Part shown: positions 18,060 to 27,670 of the stretch, piece after piece
Position numbering within the stretch: the first letter of the stretch is position 1
Layout: each line of letters begins with the position of its first letter
Assembly: GCF_030733265.1 (NCBI RefSeq)
Contig: NZ_JASHJI010000004.1
Span: 124,001 to 188,000, forward strand
Origin: Roseibium sp. MMSF_3412
GTDB lineage: Bacteria; Pseudomonadota; Alphaproteobacteria; Rhizobiales; Stappiaceae
Direction: 5' to 3'
Length of the DNA: 64,000 nucleotides
Notes under the pieces: generated by a model
Told to the model about the DNA's origin: nothing
What the model saw: only the letters and a program-made list of their open reading frames with translations
Databases searched by the model: none
Position numbers and translations under genes: made by a program

Positions 18060-18536
18060 CTAGTTCGGGATAGATTGAACCGTCAATGCAATATCGCGCT
18101 TCACAGGCATGATCGAAGCCACCGCAGGACCGAATTTGGAAGTGAACTGCAAAACATCTTCGCCATTCACAACAGTGTTTTCGTATCCACGATAGCGCGT
18201 CGCCAAGAGTTCTTTCAGCAGCTCTTCAACAAGATCCTGGTCACCAGCTTTCAGCACCGATGTACACGTTTGCGCGTCATCAGAAACCTTCACGGCGACA
18301 ACCATGATATCGTAATCGAGAACCCAAAAACCGTCGCGATTTTCAGCGCGTTTGTCTTTGACTTTTCGTTTCACGTCTTTGAAGTCGGGAAGAGAGTCAA
18401 TGCAAATCTCGTCAAAGACCTGCACTCCCAGTCCGTTGCTAATCTCGGCAATCGGATCTGCTGCCGCCCCGGTGAACATCGTGCCCACCAGGAGCGTTGC
18501 AGCGAGAACCTTTTGTGATCGCGGCATCATTCTCAC
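18060..18536 (-). CDS. Exported small protein of unknown function between sucC and sucD
   Basis: 158 residues from a GTG at 18536 (ATG at 18530 is the alternative), with AAGGG six bases upstream inside the end of sucC. The start is two bases past the sucC stop, so translation is likely coupled. The N-terminus ([20 protein letters not shown]) is a Sec signal. The mature part has two Cys (EICIDS, QTCTS), a basic [17 protein letters not shown] patch and beta-strand-like segments. Base composition differs: the 60-base rows starting at 18301 and 18361 are about 45% and 43% GC by my count, while the row at 18901 in sucC is 65%. This suggests a later insertion. No function is recognised. Confidence 0.72.
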   Translation of the reverse strand: MRMMPRSQKVLAATLLVGTMFTGAAADPIAEISNGLGVQVFDEICIDSLPDFKDVKRKVKDKRAENRDGFWVLDYDIMVVAVKVSDDAQTCTSVLKAGDQDLVEELLKELLATRYRGYENTVVNGEDVLQFTSKFGPAVASIMPVKRDIALTVQSIPN

Positions 18537-18538
18537 GG

Positions 18539-19732
18539 TCAGCCCTTCACCGCTTTCACGATTTTCTGGGCGGCGTCGTCGAGATCATCGGCGGCGATCA
18601 CGTTCAGACCGCTTTCGTTGATGATCTTTTTGCCGAGTTCCACGTTGGTGCCTTCCAGGCGAACAACGAGCGGAACCTGAAGGCCGACTTCCTTGACGGC
18701 TGCCACCACGCCTTCCGCGATCACGTCGCAGCGCATGATGCCGCCGAAGATATTGACCAGGATGCCCTTCACGTTCGGATCGGACGTGATGATCTTGAAG
18801 GCAGCAGCCACCTTCTCCTTGGACGCGCCGCCGCCGACATCGAGGAAGTTCGCCGGCTCGGCACCGTAGAGCTTGATGATGTCCATGGTCGCCATGGCAA
18901 GACCCGCGCCATTGACCATGCAGCCGATGTCACCGTCGAGCGCGACATAGGCGAGGTCGTACTTGGAGGCTTCGATCTCTTTTTCGTCTTCTTCGGTGAC
19001 GTCGCGCAGTTCCATGATGTCCGGGTGACGGAACATGGCGTTGCCGTCGAAGGAAACCTTGGCATCGAGAACACGCAGGCGGCCGTCCTTCATGACGATC
19101 AGCGGGTTCACTTCCAGAAGGCTCATGTCCTTTTCGACAAACGCCTTGTGCAGGATCGGGAACAGCGTCATGCCGTCTTCGCGCGCTGCGCCGTCGAGCG
19201 CCAGCGCGTCACAGAGCTTTGCGGCATCGGCGTCGGTGACGCCCGTTTCCGGGTCGATCGGCAGGGTGATGATCTTTTCCGGGGTTTCCTCCGCGACGGC
19301 CTCAATGTCCATGCCACCCTCGGTGGACACGACAAAGGCAGGGCGTCCGACCGTCCGGTCGACCAGGATGGAGAGGTAGAGTTCACGCTCGATGTCGGCA
19401 CCGTCCTCGATATAGAGGCGGTTGACGACCTTGCCTGCCGCACCGGTCTGCTTGGTGACCAGCGTGTTGCCGAGCATTTCCCTGGCGTGCGCCGTGACTT
19501 CATCCAGCGAGAAGGCAAGACGGACACCGCCCTTGGCATCGGCGGGAAGTTCCTTGAACTTGCCCTTGCCGCGGCCACCCGCGTGGATTTGCGTCTTGAC
19601 GACCCAGAGCGGGCCGGGAAGTTGCTTCGCTGCCGCTTCCGCCTCGTCGGCGGAGAAGATGGCCACGCCCTCTGCCACAGGTGCGCCGAAAGACTTCAGC
19701 ACCTGCTTGGCCTGGTATTCATGAATGTTCAT
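18539..19732 (-). CDS. sucC: Succinyl-CoA synthetase beta subunit
   Basis: 397 residues with an ATP-grasp N-terminal domain ([33 protein letters not shown]) and the CoA-ligase C-terminal domain ([33 protein letters not shown]). It binds nucleotide and, with SucD, converts succinyl-CoA to succinate. It follows mdh by 77 bases. Its stop codon lies two bases before the start of the small exported-protein gene. Confidence 0.98.
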   Translation of the reverse strand: MNIHEYQAKQVLKSFGAPVAEGVAIFSADEAEAAAKQLPGPLWVVKTQIHAGGRGKGKFKELPADAKGGVRLAFSLDEVTAHAREMLGNTLVTKQTGAAGKVVNRLYIEDGADIERELYLSILVDRTVGRPAFVVSTEGGMDIEAVAEETPEKIITLPIDPETGVTDADAAKLCDALALDGAAREDGMTLFPILHKAFVEKDMSLLEVNPLIVMKDGRLRVLDAKVSFDGNAMFRHPDIMELRDVTEEDEKEIEASKYDLAYVALDGDIGCMVNGAGLAMATMDIIKLYGAEPANFLDVGGGASKEKVAAAFKIITSDPNVKGILVNIFGGIMRCDVIAEGVVAAVKEVGLQVPLVVRLEGTNVELGKKIINESGLNVIAADDLDDAAQKIVKAVKG

Positions 19733-19809
19733 GTGTTTCCCCCGTTGTCGGAGGACCGCTCTTTCAAGGGGTGAAAGAACGGCCGCTGCTTACCCGAGAC
19801 AGACGGCGC

Positions 19810-20787
<978 letters not shown>

Positions 20788-20945
20788 TTACGTAAGATGG
20801 AACTATGTGCCATCCGCTGATGACTGCTGATGGCACTACCCCCTTTGCCGTCCCCGCGCAAGTTCGCCAAAAGAATATTGCGATTAAGGCGGCAAAATTT
20901 TTCAATTCTTCCCGTCTGCATAATTCCCCTATACGGAATGCAGAC

Positions 20946-22127
20946 TTAAACGTGTATGTCCCGCCTGTCACCCGCAAGATAGGCTTCCGAGCGCATTTCG
21001 ATCAGCCGGGAACTTGTCCGGTCGAATTCGAATGCCTCGGTCCCGTCCTCGGAAACGTAGAGATCCGGCGGTTCCGCCTCTGCGGACACCACCAGCTTGA
21101 TGCCATTGTCGTAGAGCGTGTCGATGAGATTGATGAAGCGCTTTGCCTCGTTCCTGCGCGCCTTGGACAGAACCGGGACATGATCGAGAAAGACAGTACC
21201 GAAGGCGTTCGCAATCCTCAGATAGTCGCTTGCGCCAAGCGGCTGCATACACAGATCGTCAAAGGTGAACCGGGCGACGCCGGAGGCAACCTTCGGGATC
21301 TCGATCGTCCTCCCCTTGTTTTCCAGTTCCGCCGAATGCGCCTTCATGCCGTGGGTCAGCTTGGTCCAGAGCTTGTCCATCTCGTCATCCGCGTCCTGCC
21401 CGAGCGGGGTCACGTAGACAGGCGCTCCCGCAAGCTTTTCGAGCCTGTAGTCCGTCGGCGAATCCAGGTGCAGGACCTCGACCTGCGACTTCAGCATGGT
21501 GATGAAGGGAATGAAGAGCTGCCGGTTGAGCCCGTCCTTGTAAAGATTGGACGGATTGACATTGGAGGTGGCGACCACGATCACCCCCTTTTCGAAGAGC
21601 TGCGTGAACAGCCGCCCCAGGATCATCGCGTCGGCAATGTCGGTGACTGAAAATTCGTCGAACAGCAGCAGCCGGGTCTCGACCGCGATCTGACTTGCGA
21701 CCGGGGGGATCGGATCGTCGCCCTTCACCTCGCCGCGCTTGTGCGCCTGGCGGTGCTCATGGATGCGCTCGTGCACGTCGTTCATGAACTCATGAAAATG
21801 GACGCGGCGTTTGCGCTGGATGACCGTCACCTCGTAGAAGAGATCCATCAGCATCGTCTTGCCGCGTCCGACACCACCCCACATGTAGAGCCCTTTCACG
21901 GAGGCCCAGAGCTGGTTCTTCTTCTTGGCAAAGAGCCAGCCCAGCGAGCTCTTCTTGGAGGCAAGCCGGGTCTCGGCGAGGCGGGTGTTGAGCAGATCAA
22001 GATGCCTGACGGCTTCCCGCTGGACAGGATCCTCGGTGATCTCGCCCGATGCGATCAGGGCATCGTAGCGGGCGCTCAGCGCGCGGTTGACCGGCAGTTC
22101 CATCTTCAAAGGTGCTGCTCCCTCCAT
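20946..22127 (-). CDS. zapE: Cell division protein ZapE / AFG1-like ATPase
   Basis: A 393-residue AAA+ type protein with Walker A GGVGRGKTMLMDLFYE, Walker B LLFDEFSVTD, the sensor segment VVATSNVNPSNLYKDGLNR and the C-terminal FINLIDTLYD region typical of ZapE/Afg1. ZapE destabilises FtsZ polymers in E. coli under stress. Afg1 homologues have a mitochondrial quality-control role. Start choice is unsettled: ATG 22127 lacks a ribosome site, whereas an in-frame TTG at 22109 and ATG at 22103 are downstream of GGAGGGAG. Position upstream of mdh is common in Hyphomicrobiales. Confidence 0.92.
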   Translation of the reverse strand: MEGAAPLKMELPVNRALSARYDALIASGEITEDPVQREAVRHLDLLNTRLAETRLASKKSSLGWLFAKKKNQLWASVKGLYMWGGVGRGKTMLMDLFYEVTVIQRKRRVHFHEFMNDVHERIHEHRQAHKRGEVKGDDPIPPVASQIAVETRLLLFDEFSVTDIADAMILGRLFTQLFEKGVIVVATSNVNPSNLYKDGLNRQLFIPFITMLKSQVEVLHLDSPTDYRLEKLAGAPVYVTPLGQDADDEMDKLWTKLTHGMKAHSAELENKGRTIEIPKVASGVARFTFDDLCMQPLGASDYLRIANAFGTVFLDHVPVLSKARRNEAKRFINLIDTLYDNGIKLVVSAEAEPPDLYVSEDGTEAFEFDRTSSRLIEMRSEAYLAGDRRDIHV

Positions 22128-22358
22128 GAGAACTCATGGGGCCTTGGACGTGACTGTTGGCTCGGCGGAATAAGGTCAATACGCCCTGGATGCAAGTCAA
22201 GTTATGGTTTGAATCTGTTACACTTCTTCACGTCAACAACTTTCAAACGATTGAATGGCCGAACGTCGATTTCCTGAAGGCCGAAACGTTGCGGACCCGG
22301 GCCGCCCTGCGGTGCCGCGCGCATTGAGCTGGCCGCAACCGGTATGGTGCGCCCGACT

Positions 22359-22820
22359 TCACCTTTCATTGGTCTTTGCAATAAAGGCCTTGATGTCGTT
22401 GAGCTCATCAATGAGCTTTCTTGCACGGGCCTGATCGACTCCGATCGCACAGCCCAGCCCTTGGGGAACAGCAAGCGCCGTCTTGTAGAGATCCTTGCCC
22501 GCCTCGGTGAGGTAGACCTCGACACGCCGTTCATCCGTTTCGCTTCGCCGCCGGGTTACGAAACCCAGCTTTTCAAGCCGCTTTACCAGGGGAGTCGCCG
22601 TCGCCTGATCGACTTCCAGTCCCTTGGCGATGTCCTGAACCAGGATCCCGTCATGCTGCCACAGCACCATCAACGCCAGATACTGCGGATAGGTCACGCC
22701 CATCGTTTCCAGCAAAACCGCATATTCCCTGGTGATTGCCCTCGAGGTTGAATAGAGCGCGAAGCAGAGCTGATCCTCAATCTTCAGCAGGCCCTCTTCA
22801 TCCACTTTACAGCTTTCCAT
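22359..22820 (-). CDS. MarR family transcriptional regulator
   Basis: 153 residues with the winged-helix core TYPQYLALMVLWQHDGILVQDIAKGLEVDQATATPLVKRLEKLGFV and the wing RRRSETDERRVEVYLTEAGK. The N-terminal CFALYSTSRAITREY helix contains a Cys, as in the OhrR-type oxidant-sensing subgroup where a Cys near residue 15-22 reacts with peroxides. That sensing role is only suggestive here. Start at ATG 22820, with an adjacent GTG at 22823. It is divergent from an exported alpha/beta hydrolase gene whose promoter region carries a perfect TAGTGCACTA palindrome, the likely operator. Confidence 0.91.
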   Translation of the reverse strand: MESCKVDEEGLLKIEDQLCFALYSTSRAITREYAVLLETMGVTYPQYLALMVLWQHDGILVQDIAKGLEVDQATATPLVKRLEKLGFVTRRRSETDERRVEVYLTEAGKDLYKTALAVPQGLGCAIGVDQARARKLIDELNDIKAFIAKTNER

Positions 22821-22934
22821 CACGGCATCCTATTTATTTGCCCCCTATCTTTTAAGAGGCTTGATGTGCTGTTTCAAGAGTTTCCGCAGATAAGCACATG
22901 AAAGATATAGGTATTTTTGTCGAGAATTTTCGGC

Positions 22935-22985
22935 TTGACAATTTGTGAGATTCATTGGGTATTATTAATTAGTGCACTATTTAAT
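22935..22985 (+). promoter_or_regulatory. Promoter with probable MarR operator
   Basis: TTGACA (22935-22940) and TATTAT (22960-22965) form a sigma70-like promoter with a 19-bp spacer. Immediately downstream lies TAGTGCACTA (22970-22979) inside the AT-rich, roughly symmetric AATTAGTGCACTATTTAATT. A palindrome overlapping the transcription start suits repression by the adjacent MarR protein. Derepression would switch on the hydrolase/RidA pair. Confidence 0.7.
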
Positions 22986-23019
22986 TGTTTGCAAACGCAT
23001 CTCAAACCAGGACGATCTC

Positions 23020-23784
23020 ATGCCCATGTTTCGAAATCTCACAGCTGCCGCCGCCCTTGTGTTGGCCGCGGTCCTTCCCGCCGGAGCACCGTTTGCGGCG
23101 GATCTCAAGGCGAAGTCCGTCGTGCTCGTCCACGGCGCGTTTGCGGACGGTTCCAGCTGGAACAGGGTGACGCCCTTGCTGGAAGCCGCAGGCCTCAACG
23201 TGATTGCGGTTCAAAATCCGCTGGAGTCGCTTGCCGGAGATGTCGCCTTTACAAATCGTGCGATTGATCGCGCGGACGGCCCGGTGGTGCTCGTCGGTCA
23301 TTCCTGGGGCGGCATGGTCATCACGCAAGCTGGCGGACATGACAAGGTCTCGTCACTCGTCTACGTCGCAGCCTATGCGCCCGATGCAGGCCAGTCGCTT
23401 GGGGAAGCTGCCGAACTCGAGAAGTTTCCCGCGCCTGGGATCGGGGCGCTTCAGCAGGATGCCGAGGGCTATTTCTTTCTGCCGAAAGAAGCGACGGCAC
23501 GTTACTTCGCACAAGACCTGCCAAAAGAGGAAACCGACCTGATCGCCGCCAGTCAGGGACTGCTCAACAGCGCCGCGCTCGGTGAGCCGGTCTCGAATGT
23601 CGCCTGGCAGGACAAACCGAGCTTCTACGCCATCGCGGGCGACGACCACATGACGCCGACCGAGCTGCAGCGGCAGTTCGCCAGGAAAATCGGTGCGGTT
23701 TCCCGGGAAATAGACGCGAGCCATTCCGTCATGGTGTCCCAGCCCGAATTTGTCGCTGACCTGATCATCGAAGCTGCCAAATAG
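23020..23784 (+). CDS. Exported alpha/beta hydrolase
   Basis: 254 residues. A Sec signal (MFRNLTAAAALVLAAVLPAGAPFAA) is followed by the alpha/beta-hydrolase fold. VVLVHGAFADGSSW holds the oxyanion HG, the nucleophile elbow is GHSWGG and the catalytic His is in IDASHSVMVSQP. This subgroup resembles small esterases of the plant salicylate/methyl-ester type that are often labelled alpha/beta hydrolase in bacteria. The ATG at 23020 (AGGACGA upstream) is chosen over an upstream in-frame start at 22972, which would lie inside the operator. It is followed after 25 bases by a signal-bearing RidA-like gene, so the two form an operon. Confidence 0.87.
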   Translation: MPMFRNLTAAAALVLAAVLPAGAPFAADLKAKSVVLVHGAFADGSSWNRVTPLLEAAGLNVIAVQNPLESLAGDVAFTNRAIDRADGPVVLVGHSWGGMVITQAGGHDKVSSLVYVAAYAPDAGQSLGEAAELEKFPAPGIGALQQDAEGYFFLPKEATARYFAQDLPKEETDLIAASQGLLNSAALGEPVSNVAWQDKPSFYAIAGDDHMTPTELQRQFARKIGAVSREIDASHSVMVSQPEFVADLIIEAAK

Positions 23785-23809
23785 AAGTCACTCCAAAGGA
23801 GAATCCGCG

Positions 23810-24289
23810 ATGAAAATGATGTACTGCACCCTGCTCGGCACACTTGCCATTGTTTCGATGATAGGTGGCCCAGCTGTTGCCGAAGATGTCCGTGTCCCGG
23901 TCCATGTCGAAGGCAACAAGCCGATCGCCCCCTATTCACCCGGCATCAAGCTCGCGAACGGAATGCTTTTCGTCTCGGGCCAGATTCCCTACGTGAACGG
24001 GGAAATCCCCGAAGCGGCGCGCAACGATGTCGCCGCGCAGACACGGATCGTGATGGAAAACCTTCAAAGCGTTCTCAACGAGGCCGGATACAGCTTCGAT
24101 GATGTCGTCCGCGCCACCGTCTTCATGACCGACATGAAGAATTACGGCGCGTTCAACAAGGTCTACGGAACCTATTGGGGGGATGGAAGCGTTCCGCCCG
24201 CCAGAGCTGCCGTTGAAGTCGGCGCATTGCCGGGGTCAAAACCGGGCGCACCGGTTCTTGTCGAAGTCTCGATGATCGCTGCGAAGTAA
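23810..24289 (+). CDS. Exported RidA-like (YjgF/YER057c/UK114) protein
   Basis: 159 residues. A hydrophobic signal (MYCTLLGTLAIVSMIGGPAVA) precedes a complete Rid domain. The conserved features are APYSPGIKLANGMLFVSGQIP, the FDDVVRATVFMTDM segment, the catalytic Arg in PPARAAVEVGALP and the late Glu in VLVEVSMIA. Cytoplasmic RidA deaminates reactive enamine/imine intermediates. An exported version must act on something in the periplasm, or be a Rid subfamily with another role. An AAAGGAGA ribosome site precedes the ATG. It is co-transcribed with the hydrolase and closed by a terminator at 24303. Confidence 0.9.
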   Translation: MKMMYCTLLGTLAIVSMIGGPAVAEDVRVPVHVEGNKPIAPYSPGIKLANGMLFVSGQIPYVNGEIPEAARNDVAAQTRIVMENLQSVLNEAGYSFDDVVRATVFMTDMKNYGAFNKVYGTYWGDGSVPPARAAVEVGALPGSKPGAPVLVEVSMIAAK

Positions 24290-24302
24290 CCGCCGACACG
24301 CC

Positions 24303-24342
24303 AAAGAAGCCGCGCCCGACAAACGTCAGGCGCGGCTTCTTT
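24303..24342. terminator. Bidirectional terminator between convergent genes
   Basis: AAAGAAGCCGCGCC (24303-24316) pairs with GGCGCGGCTTCTTT (24329-24342) as a perfect 14-bp stem, with A residues to the left and T residues to the right. It can terminate the RidA operon and the opposing gene. Confidence 0.85.
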
Positions 24343-24371
24343 GTGTCATGCAGCGCCTTGGTGGAGGAAAA

Positions 24372-25157
24372 CTAGCGCAACAGGAGCGTCGATTTGCGGC
24401 CGCTTTGCAGTTCCTGGAGATAGAGCAGCTGCGCGACTAGGTAACATTCGGAGCGGTCGTCCAGATTGGCCTTGCGGCCGCGACCATCGGTCAAAAGCCA
24501 TGCATTGCCTGACTTGACGACGTCACACTCAACAGGCTCGCTCGCGTCGAGGCCGGCCTTTTCAACCAGTTCCGTGCCGACGCGGGACTCGTCTTCCGCA
24601 TCAAGACCTTTCACCTGGATCCGCAGGCCCCGATAGACCTGCTGCACCCCGAGCGTTGCCACGATGGCAGTCACCAGGCTTTCGCCCTCCATTGCCGCAA
24701 AACGAAGCACGCCGCCCTGCTGCGGGATGGCGTTGCTGGAACAGGGGGTGTTGTGCACATCACCAAGCGCAGTCCATTCGGAACGCAGGGTTACCGTCGC
24801 AGGCTGACGCAGCGCCGGCATTTCCTTGGCAAGCCGCTTTTCGGCCGCGCGCTTCGGGCTCTTGGCCGCGCGTTCGGCGGACTGCGACCTGCTGACCGCG
24901 ATCGTACCGCCGATCCGCAAGCGCCTGAAGACGATCACATCGCGCATCAGGTCGGTCCGCTCGACCCGCCAACCCGCGTCCAGCCAGGAATTCTGATGAA
25001 CAAGGCTGCCGCCCGAATTTGCCCACCAGGTGCGGTGCTCGCGTGCACTTTTCGGGAGGTTCGTTCCCAGAATGTCCTCAAGTTCGTCGAGCTTTGCTGC
25101 CCAGACGACATCTTCAAGACGAGCAAGGTGTTCGCGTAAAGGTTCGTATTTCGACAT
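24372..25157 (-). CDS. DUF7662-like N-terminal domain protein, function unknown
   Basis: 261 residues, soluble. The first 70 residues have the pattern YEPLREHLA...LEDILGTNLPKSAREHRTWWANS...WLDAGWRV, which I recognise from memory as the short widespread DUF7662 domain. The remainder has a basic linker (SKSPKRAAEKRLAKEMP-like, around 100-120) and a C-terminal region with QGGVLRFAAMEGESLVTAIVA that I do not recognise. The ATG at 25157 is clear. It is convergent with the RidA gene and in the same direction as the upstream lipoprotein gene, 73 bases away. The domain often occurs in defence- or nucleic-acid-related contexts in my recollection, but nothing here confirms that. Confidence 0.7.
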   Translation of the reverse strand: MSKYEPLREHLARLEDVVWAAKLDELEDILGTNLPKSAREHRTWWANSGGSLVHQNSWLDAGWRVERTDLMRDVIVFRRLRIGGTIAVSRSQSAERAAKSPKRAAEKRLAKEMPALRQPATVTLRSEWTALGDVHNTPCSSNAIPQQGGVLRFAAMEGESLVTAIVATLGVQQVYRGLRIQVKGLDAEDESRVGTELVEKAGLDASEPVECDVVKSGNAWLLTDGRGRKANLDDRSECYLVAQLLYLQELQSGRKSTLLLR

Positions 25158-25230
25158 TGCACAGCCTTTCCGGTAGCAACGCCAATATACACTTATTACG
25201 CGCAGTGTCTAGCAGAATTACTGAGGCTGT

Positions 25231-25758
25231 TTAACGGAACAGCGAGATGGGCGATCCGGTCGACGTCTGACCGTTGAATTTCCCGGGTTCGCTGGAATAA
25301 AGCTGTGCAACGATGACGCCGGAACCATCCTTCAGAACGACCTGATTGCCGTTCAGATCCCAGGCCGAGATTCCGGACAGTGTCGGGGTACTACAACCTC
25401 TGGTATTTGCCCGGTAGCCGCCGGACCAGGTGGTCAGGGTCATGAATGCCTGGCAATTGTCACCCGAAGAGGCAAGTTTCCAGCCGCCCAGAAGGTCTGT
25501 CCGCCCAACCTGCTGAGCGTTGCTCGGCGCTGCAACCGGATTGCTTGCAAGATCGGCCGCAGCACCCGTTCCGTCCGTGGTGGTGCCGACCGGCGGTGCG
25601 GCGTTGGGGTCAAGCGGATCGAGGGACGCCGAGCCGACCGGCGTCGTGGGCGTCGCGGGCAACGGTGCGGCATAGTTGGGGCCTCCCGAGAGCCTCTGGC
25701 ACCCCGCGGCAAGAACCACCATTCCCAAAACCAAAACCAGCTTTCCCGAGCGTTTCAT
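25231..25758 (-). CDS. Lipoprotein with AprI/Inh-type protease-inhibitor domain (Omp19-like)
   Basis: A 175-residue lipoprotein with lipobox VVLAAGC (Cys at about 20). A Pro/Ala/Thr-rich tether follows to about residue 85, and then a beta-barrel domain opening with LLGGWKLAS. That domain has one Cys pair (NCQAF, GCSTP) and SAWDLNGNQVVLKD, as in Inh/AprI metalloprotease inhibitors and Brucella Omp19. Such proteins sit in the outer membrane and may block host or self proteases. The ATG at 25758 is certain. It stands alone, with a 436-base intergenic region upstream. Confidence 0.85.
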   Translation of the reverse strand: MKRSGKLVLVLGMVVLAAGCQRLSGGPNYAAPLPATPTTPVGSASLDPLDPNAAPPVGTTTDGTGAAADLASNPVAAPSNAQQVGRTDLLGGWKLASSGDNCQAFMTLTTWSGGYRANTRGCSTPTLSGISAWDLNGNQVVLKDGSGVIVAQLYSSEPGKFNGQTSTGSPISLFR

Positions 25759-26194
25759 GACGAATCAGTCCCTTAATCTCCGCCGCACCATCGTGGCATC
25801 TCTTAACTTACTATTTACTGAAAATCCAAAACACAGCGCAGTTGTCCGCAATTTCGATGCGATATGGCGTGTCCCGGGACCAGTAATCCGGCCCATCCGG
25901 ACCGGTGCCGCGTATTCAAGAACCGCCACGGGACATCCGATCGAGAATCGCTCAAGTGCCTCATCACCCACGATGTTGAAAACGCCGCCTTCAGTGCAGG
26001 TGTTAGGTTTTCAAAATGGCGGTAAAGTGACGCTCCCGCACAAGCAGACCGGCCGCAAGGCGCGAAACGCACCTTGCCCCGCCGTTCAGAAGATCCGATC
26101 AGGCGCGTTCCTTTCGCAATCGACGTCGTTCTTTTTGCGCTTTTGAGGCCGGATGCCCTATGTGATCGGGAACCGGGTCAACAAGGAACACTTC
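25759..26194. other. Intergenic region without recognised genes
   Basis: 436 bases between the divergent lipoprotein and MAPEG genes. It is AT-rich near 25800-25840, where the lipoprotein promoter should lie. Short open frames occur on both strands, but none has a ribosome site, a plausible composition or a recognisable product. I saw no tRNA-like fold, long repeat or terminator. Confidence 0.6.
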
Positions 26195-26572
26195 ATGCCA
26201 ATCGCAATCTGGTGCATTCTCGCTGCCGCCATCCTGCCTATCCTGTCGGCCTTTCCGGCCAAGTTCAGCAGGGACTTCGACAATGCAAACCCGCGCAGCC
26301 CGGATTACTGGCGCGAGGGCTTCAGAGCGCGGGCACAGGCTGCGCAGGCCAACGGTTTCGAGGCCTTTCCGTTTTTCGCCGTTTCCGTTTTCGTCGCCAT
26401 GAGCCAGGGCGCCTCGCCCTACTGGATCGACCAGCTGGCGGTCCTTTTCATTCTTTTGCGCCTGATTTACGTGTTCTGCTACTGGACCGACCGGTCCAAC
26501 CCCAGGTCACTCGCATGGGCTGCGTCTTTCATCACAATTGTGGCACTTTTCACGAGTTCACTATGGAGCTGA
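26195..26572 (+). CDS. MAPEG family membrane protein
   Basis: 125 residues with four hydrophobic segments. The family features are FDNANPRSPDYWREGFRARAQAAQANGFEAFPFFA (the N-P-R and Q-x-N-x-x-E motifs of MAPEG) and a closing DRSNPRSLAW. Eukaryotic members conjugate glutathione or make leukotrienes; bacterial ones are mostly uncharacterised inner-membrane proteins. The start is ATG 26195, with AAGGAACA upstream. A longer frame from 26153 lacks a ribosome site. It precedes the acyltransferase by about 108 bases. Confidence 0.9.
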   Translation: MPIAIWCILAAAILPILSAFPAKFSRDFDNANPRSPDYWREGFRARAQAAQANGFEAFPFFAVSVFVAMSQGASPYWIDQLAVLFILLRLIYVFCYWTDRSNPRSLAWAASFITIVALFTSSLWS

Positions 26573-26680
26573 CGGAGCCGCAGCCAGAAAATTAATTGCA
26601 GGGAGCATTTGCACCACGCGGCCGATTTCGCTAACGATGCAAGTGGAATAGTACAGGTTACCGATGGGCAGAGGTGCATT

Positions 26681-27574
26681 GTGCGGACGACAGACCAGAC
26701 AACAGACACCTTGCCGGCGCGCCGTCAGGAGACGAAGCAGCGTCAGCTAGCGGACCCCCATATCGTCGACGCGCTCATTGCCGAACGGGGCAAACTCGTC
26801 ATGGCGAGCCCCTGGTGGCCGTTCATAAAGCCCTTTGCCTACAAGATCCTCAGATACCGCTCTGCCGTCGATATGGCGGATACGATTGCCCAGATGGAGG
26901 CGGTCGATGTGTTTGCGCATCTGAGCGAGCTGCTCACCCTTCAGGTCACCACGCTCGGCCTTGAGCGGGTCCCGACCACCGGGCCGGTGGTGCTTGTGTC
27001 CAATCATCCGACCGGCATTGCCGACGGCATTGTCCTTTACGACGCGATCAAGTCGCGGCGGACCGATCTGGCGATCTTCGCCAACCGGGACGCGATCCGG
27101 ATCAATCCGCGCCTGGCTGAAATGATCATACCTGTCGAGTGGCGCGCGGACTTCAAGAGCCGGGCCAAGTCCAAGGAGACGATCAAGATCGCCTCATCGG
27201 CCTTTGCAACGGAGCGGGTGGTCGTGCTGTTCCCATCCGGACGCCTTGCCTACTGGCATGACGGCAAGCTGACCGAACGGCCCTGGATGACCTCCGCGCT
27301 TGCCCTTGCGCGCAAGAACAAGGCGCCGATCATTCCGATGCACATGGGCGGCCGAAACTCGGGACTGTTCTATTTTCTTGCGCGCGTATCGACCGAATTG
27401 CGCGACATGACCGTCTTCAACGAGCTGCTCAACAAGAAGGACGCCGCGTTCAACGTGCATTTCGGCAAACCGATCCGGCCGGAAAAACTGCAGGGCGACC
27501 TCACCGAACTGACCGAGCAAATGCGCATCCATTGCGCCGAAACCCTCGCGACGGATCCCGACGCGGAATTCTGA
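26681..27574 (+). CDS. PlsC-like lysophospholipid acyltransferase, divergent motifs
   Basis: 297 residues from GTG 26681, which has a GAGG ribosome site. An in-frame TTG at 26609 behind GGGAG would add 24 residues. The acyltransferase motif I reads NHPTGIADG, with five rather than four residues between His and Asp. Motif III reads VVLFPSGRLAY where FPEGTR is standard, and AIFANRDAIRINPRLA follows motif I. Membership in the 1-acyl-glycerol-3-phosphate acyltransferase superfamily is clear, but the acceptor may be a lysophospholipid, an ornithine lipid or another amine. No close membrane helix is evident, so it is peripheral. It is followed by recQ on the same strand. Confidence 0.84.
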   Translation: MRTTDQTTDTLPARRQETKQRQLADPHIVDALIAERGKLVMASPWWPFIKPFAYKILRYRSAVDMADTIAQMEAVDVFAHLSELLTLQVTTLGLERVPTTGPVVLVSNHPTGIADGIVLYDAIKSRRTDLAIFANRDAIRINPRLAEMIIPVEWRADFKSRAKSKETIKIASSAFATERVVVLFPSGRLAYWHDGKLTERPWMTSALALARKNKAPIIPMHMGGRNSGLFYFLARVSTELRDMTVFNELLNKKDAAFNVHFGKPIRPEKLQGDLTELTEQMRIHCAETLATDPDAEF

Positions 27575-27670
27575 TGCACGCCAACTTGGTGTGGACTCAT
27601 CCACAGGCCGGTTTGCCCTTCAACGGCGAATAAGACATGGTGCGGGAGACTTTAGGGAATCAGCCGCCTC

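Noticed and set aside
25815-26072. An 85-codon minus-strand frame in the lipoprotein/MAPEG gap
   Set aside because: No ribosome site, no domain, Arg/Cys/Ser-rich shadow composition; probably chance.
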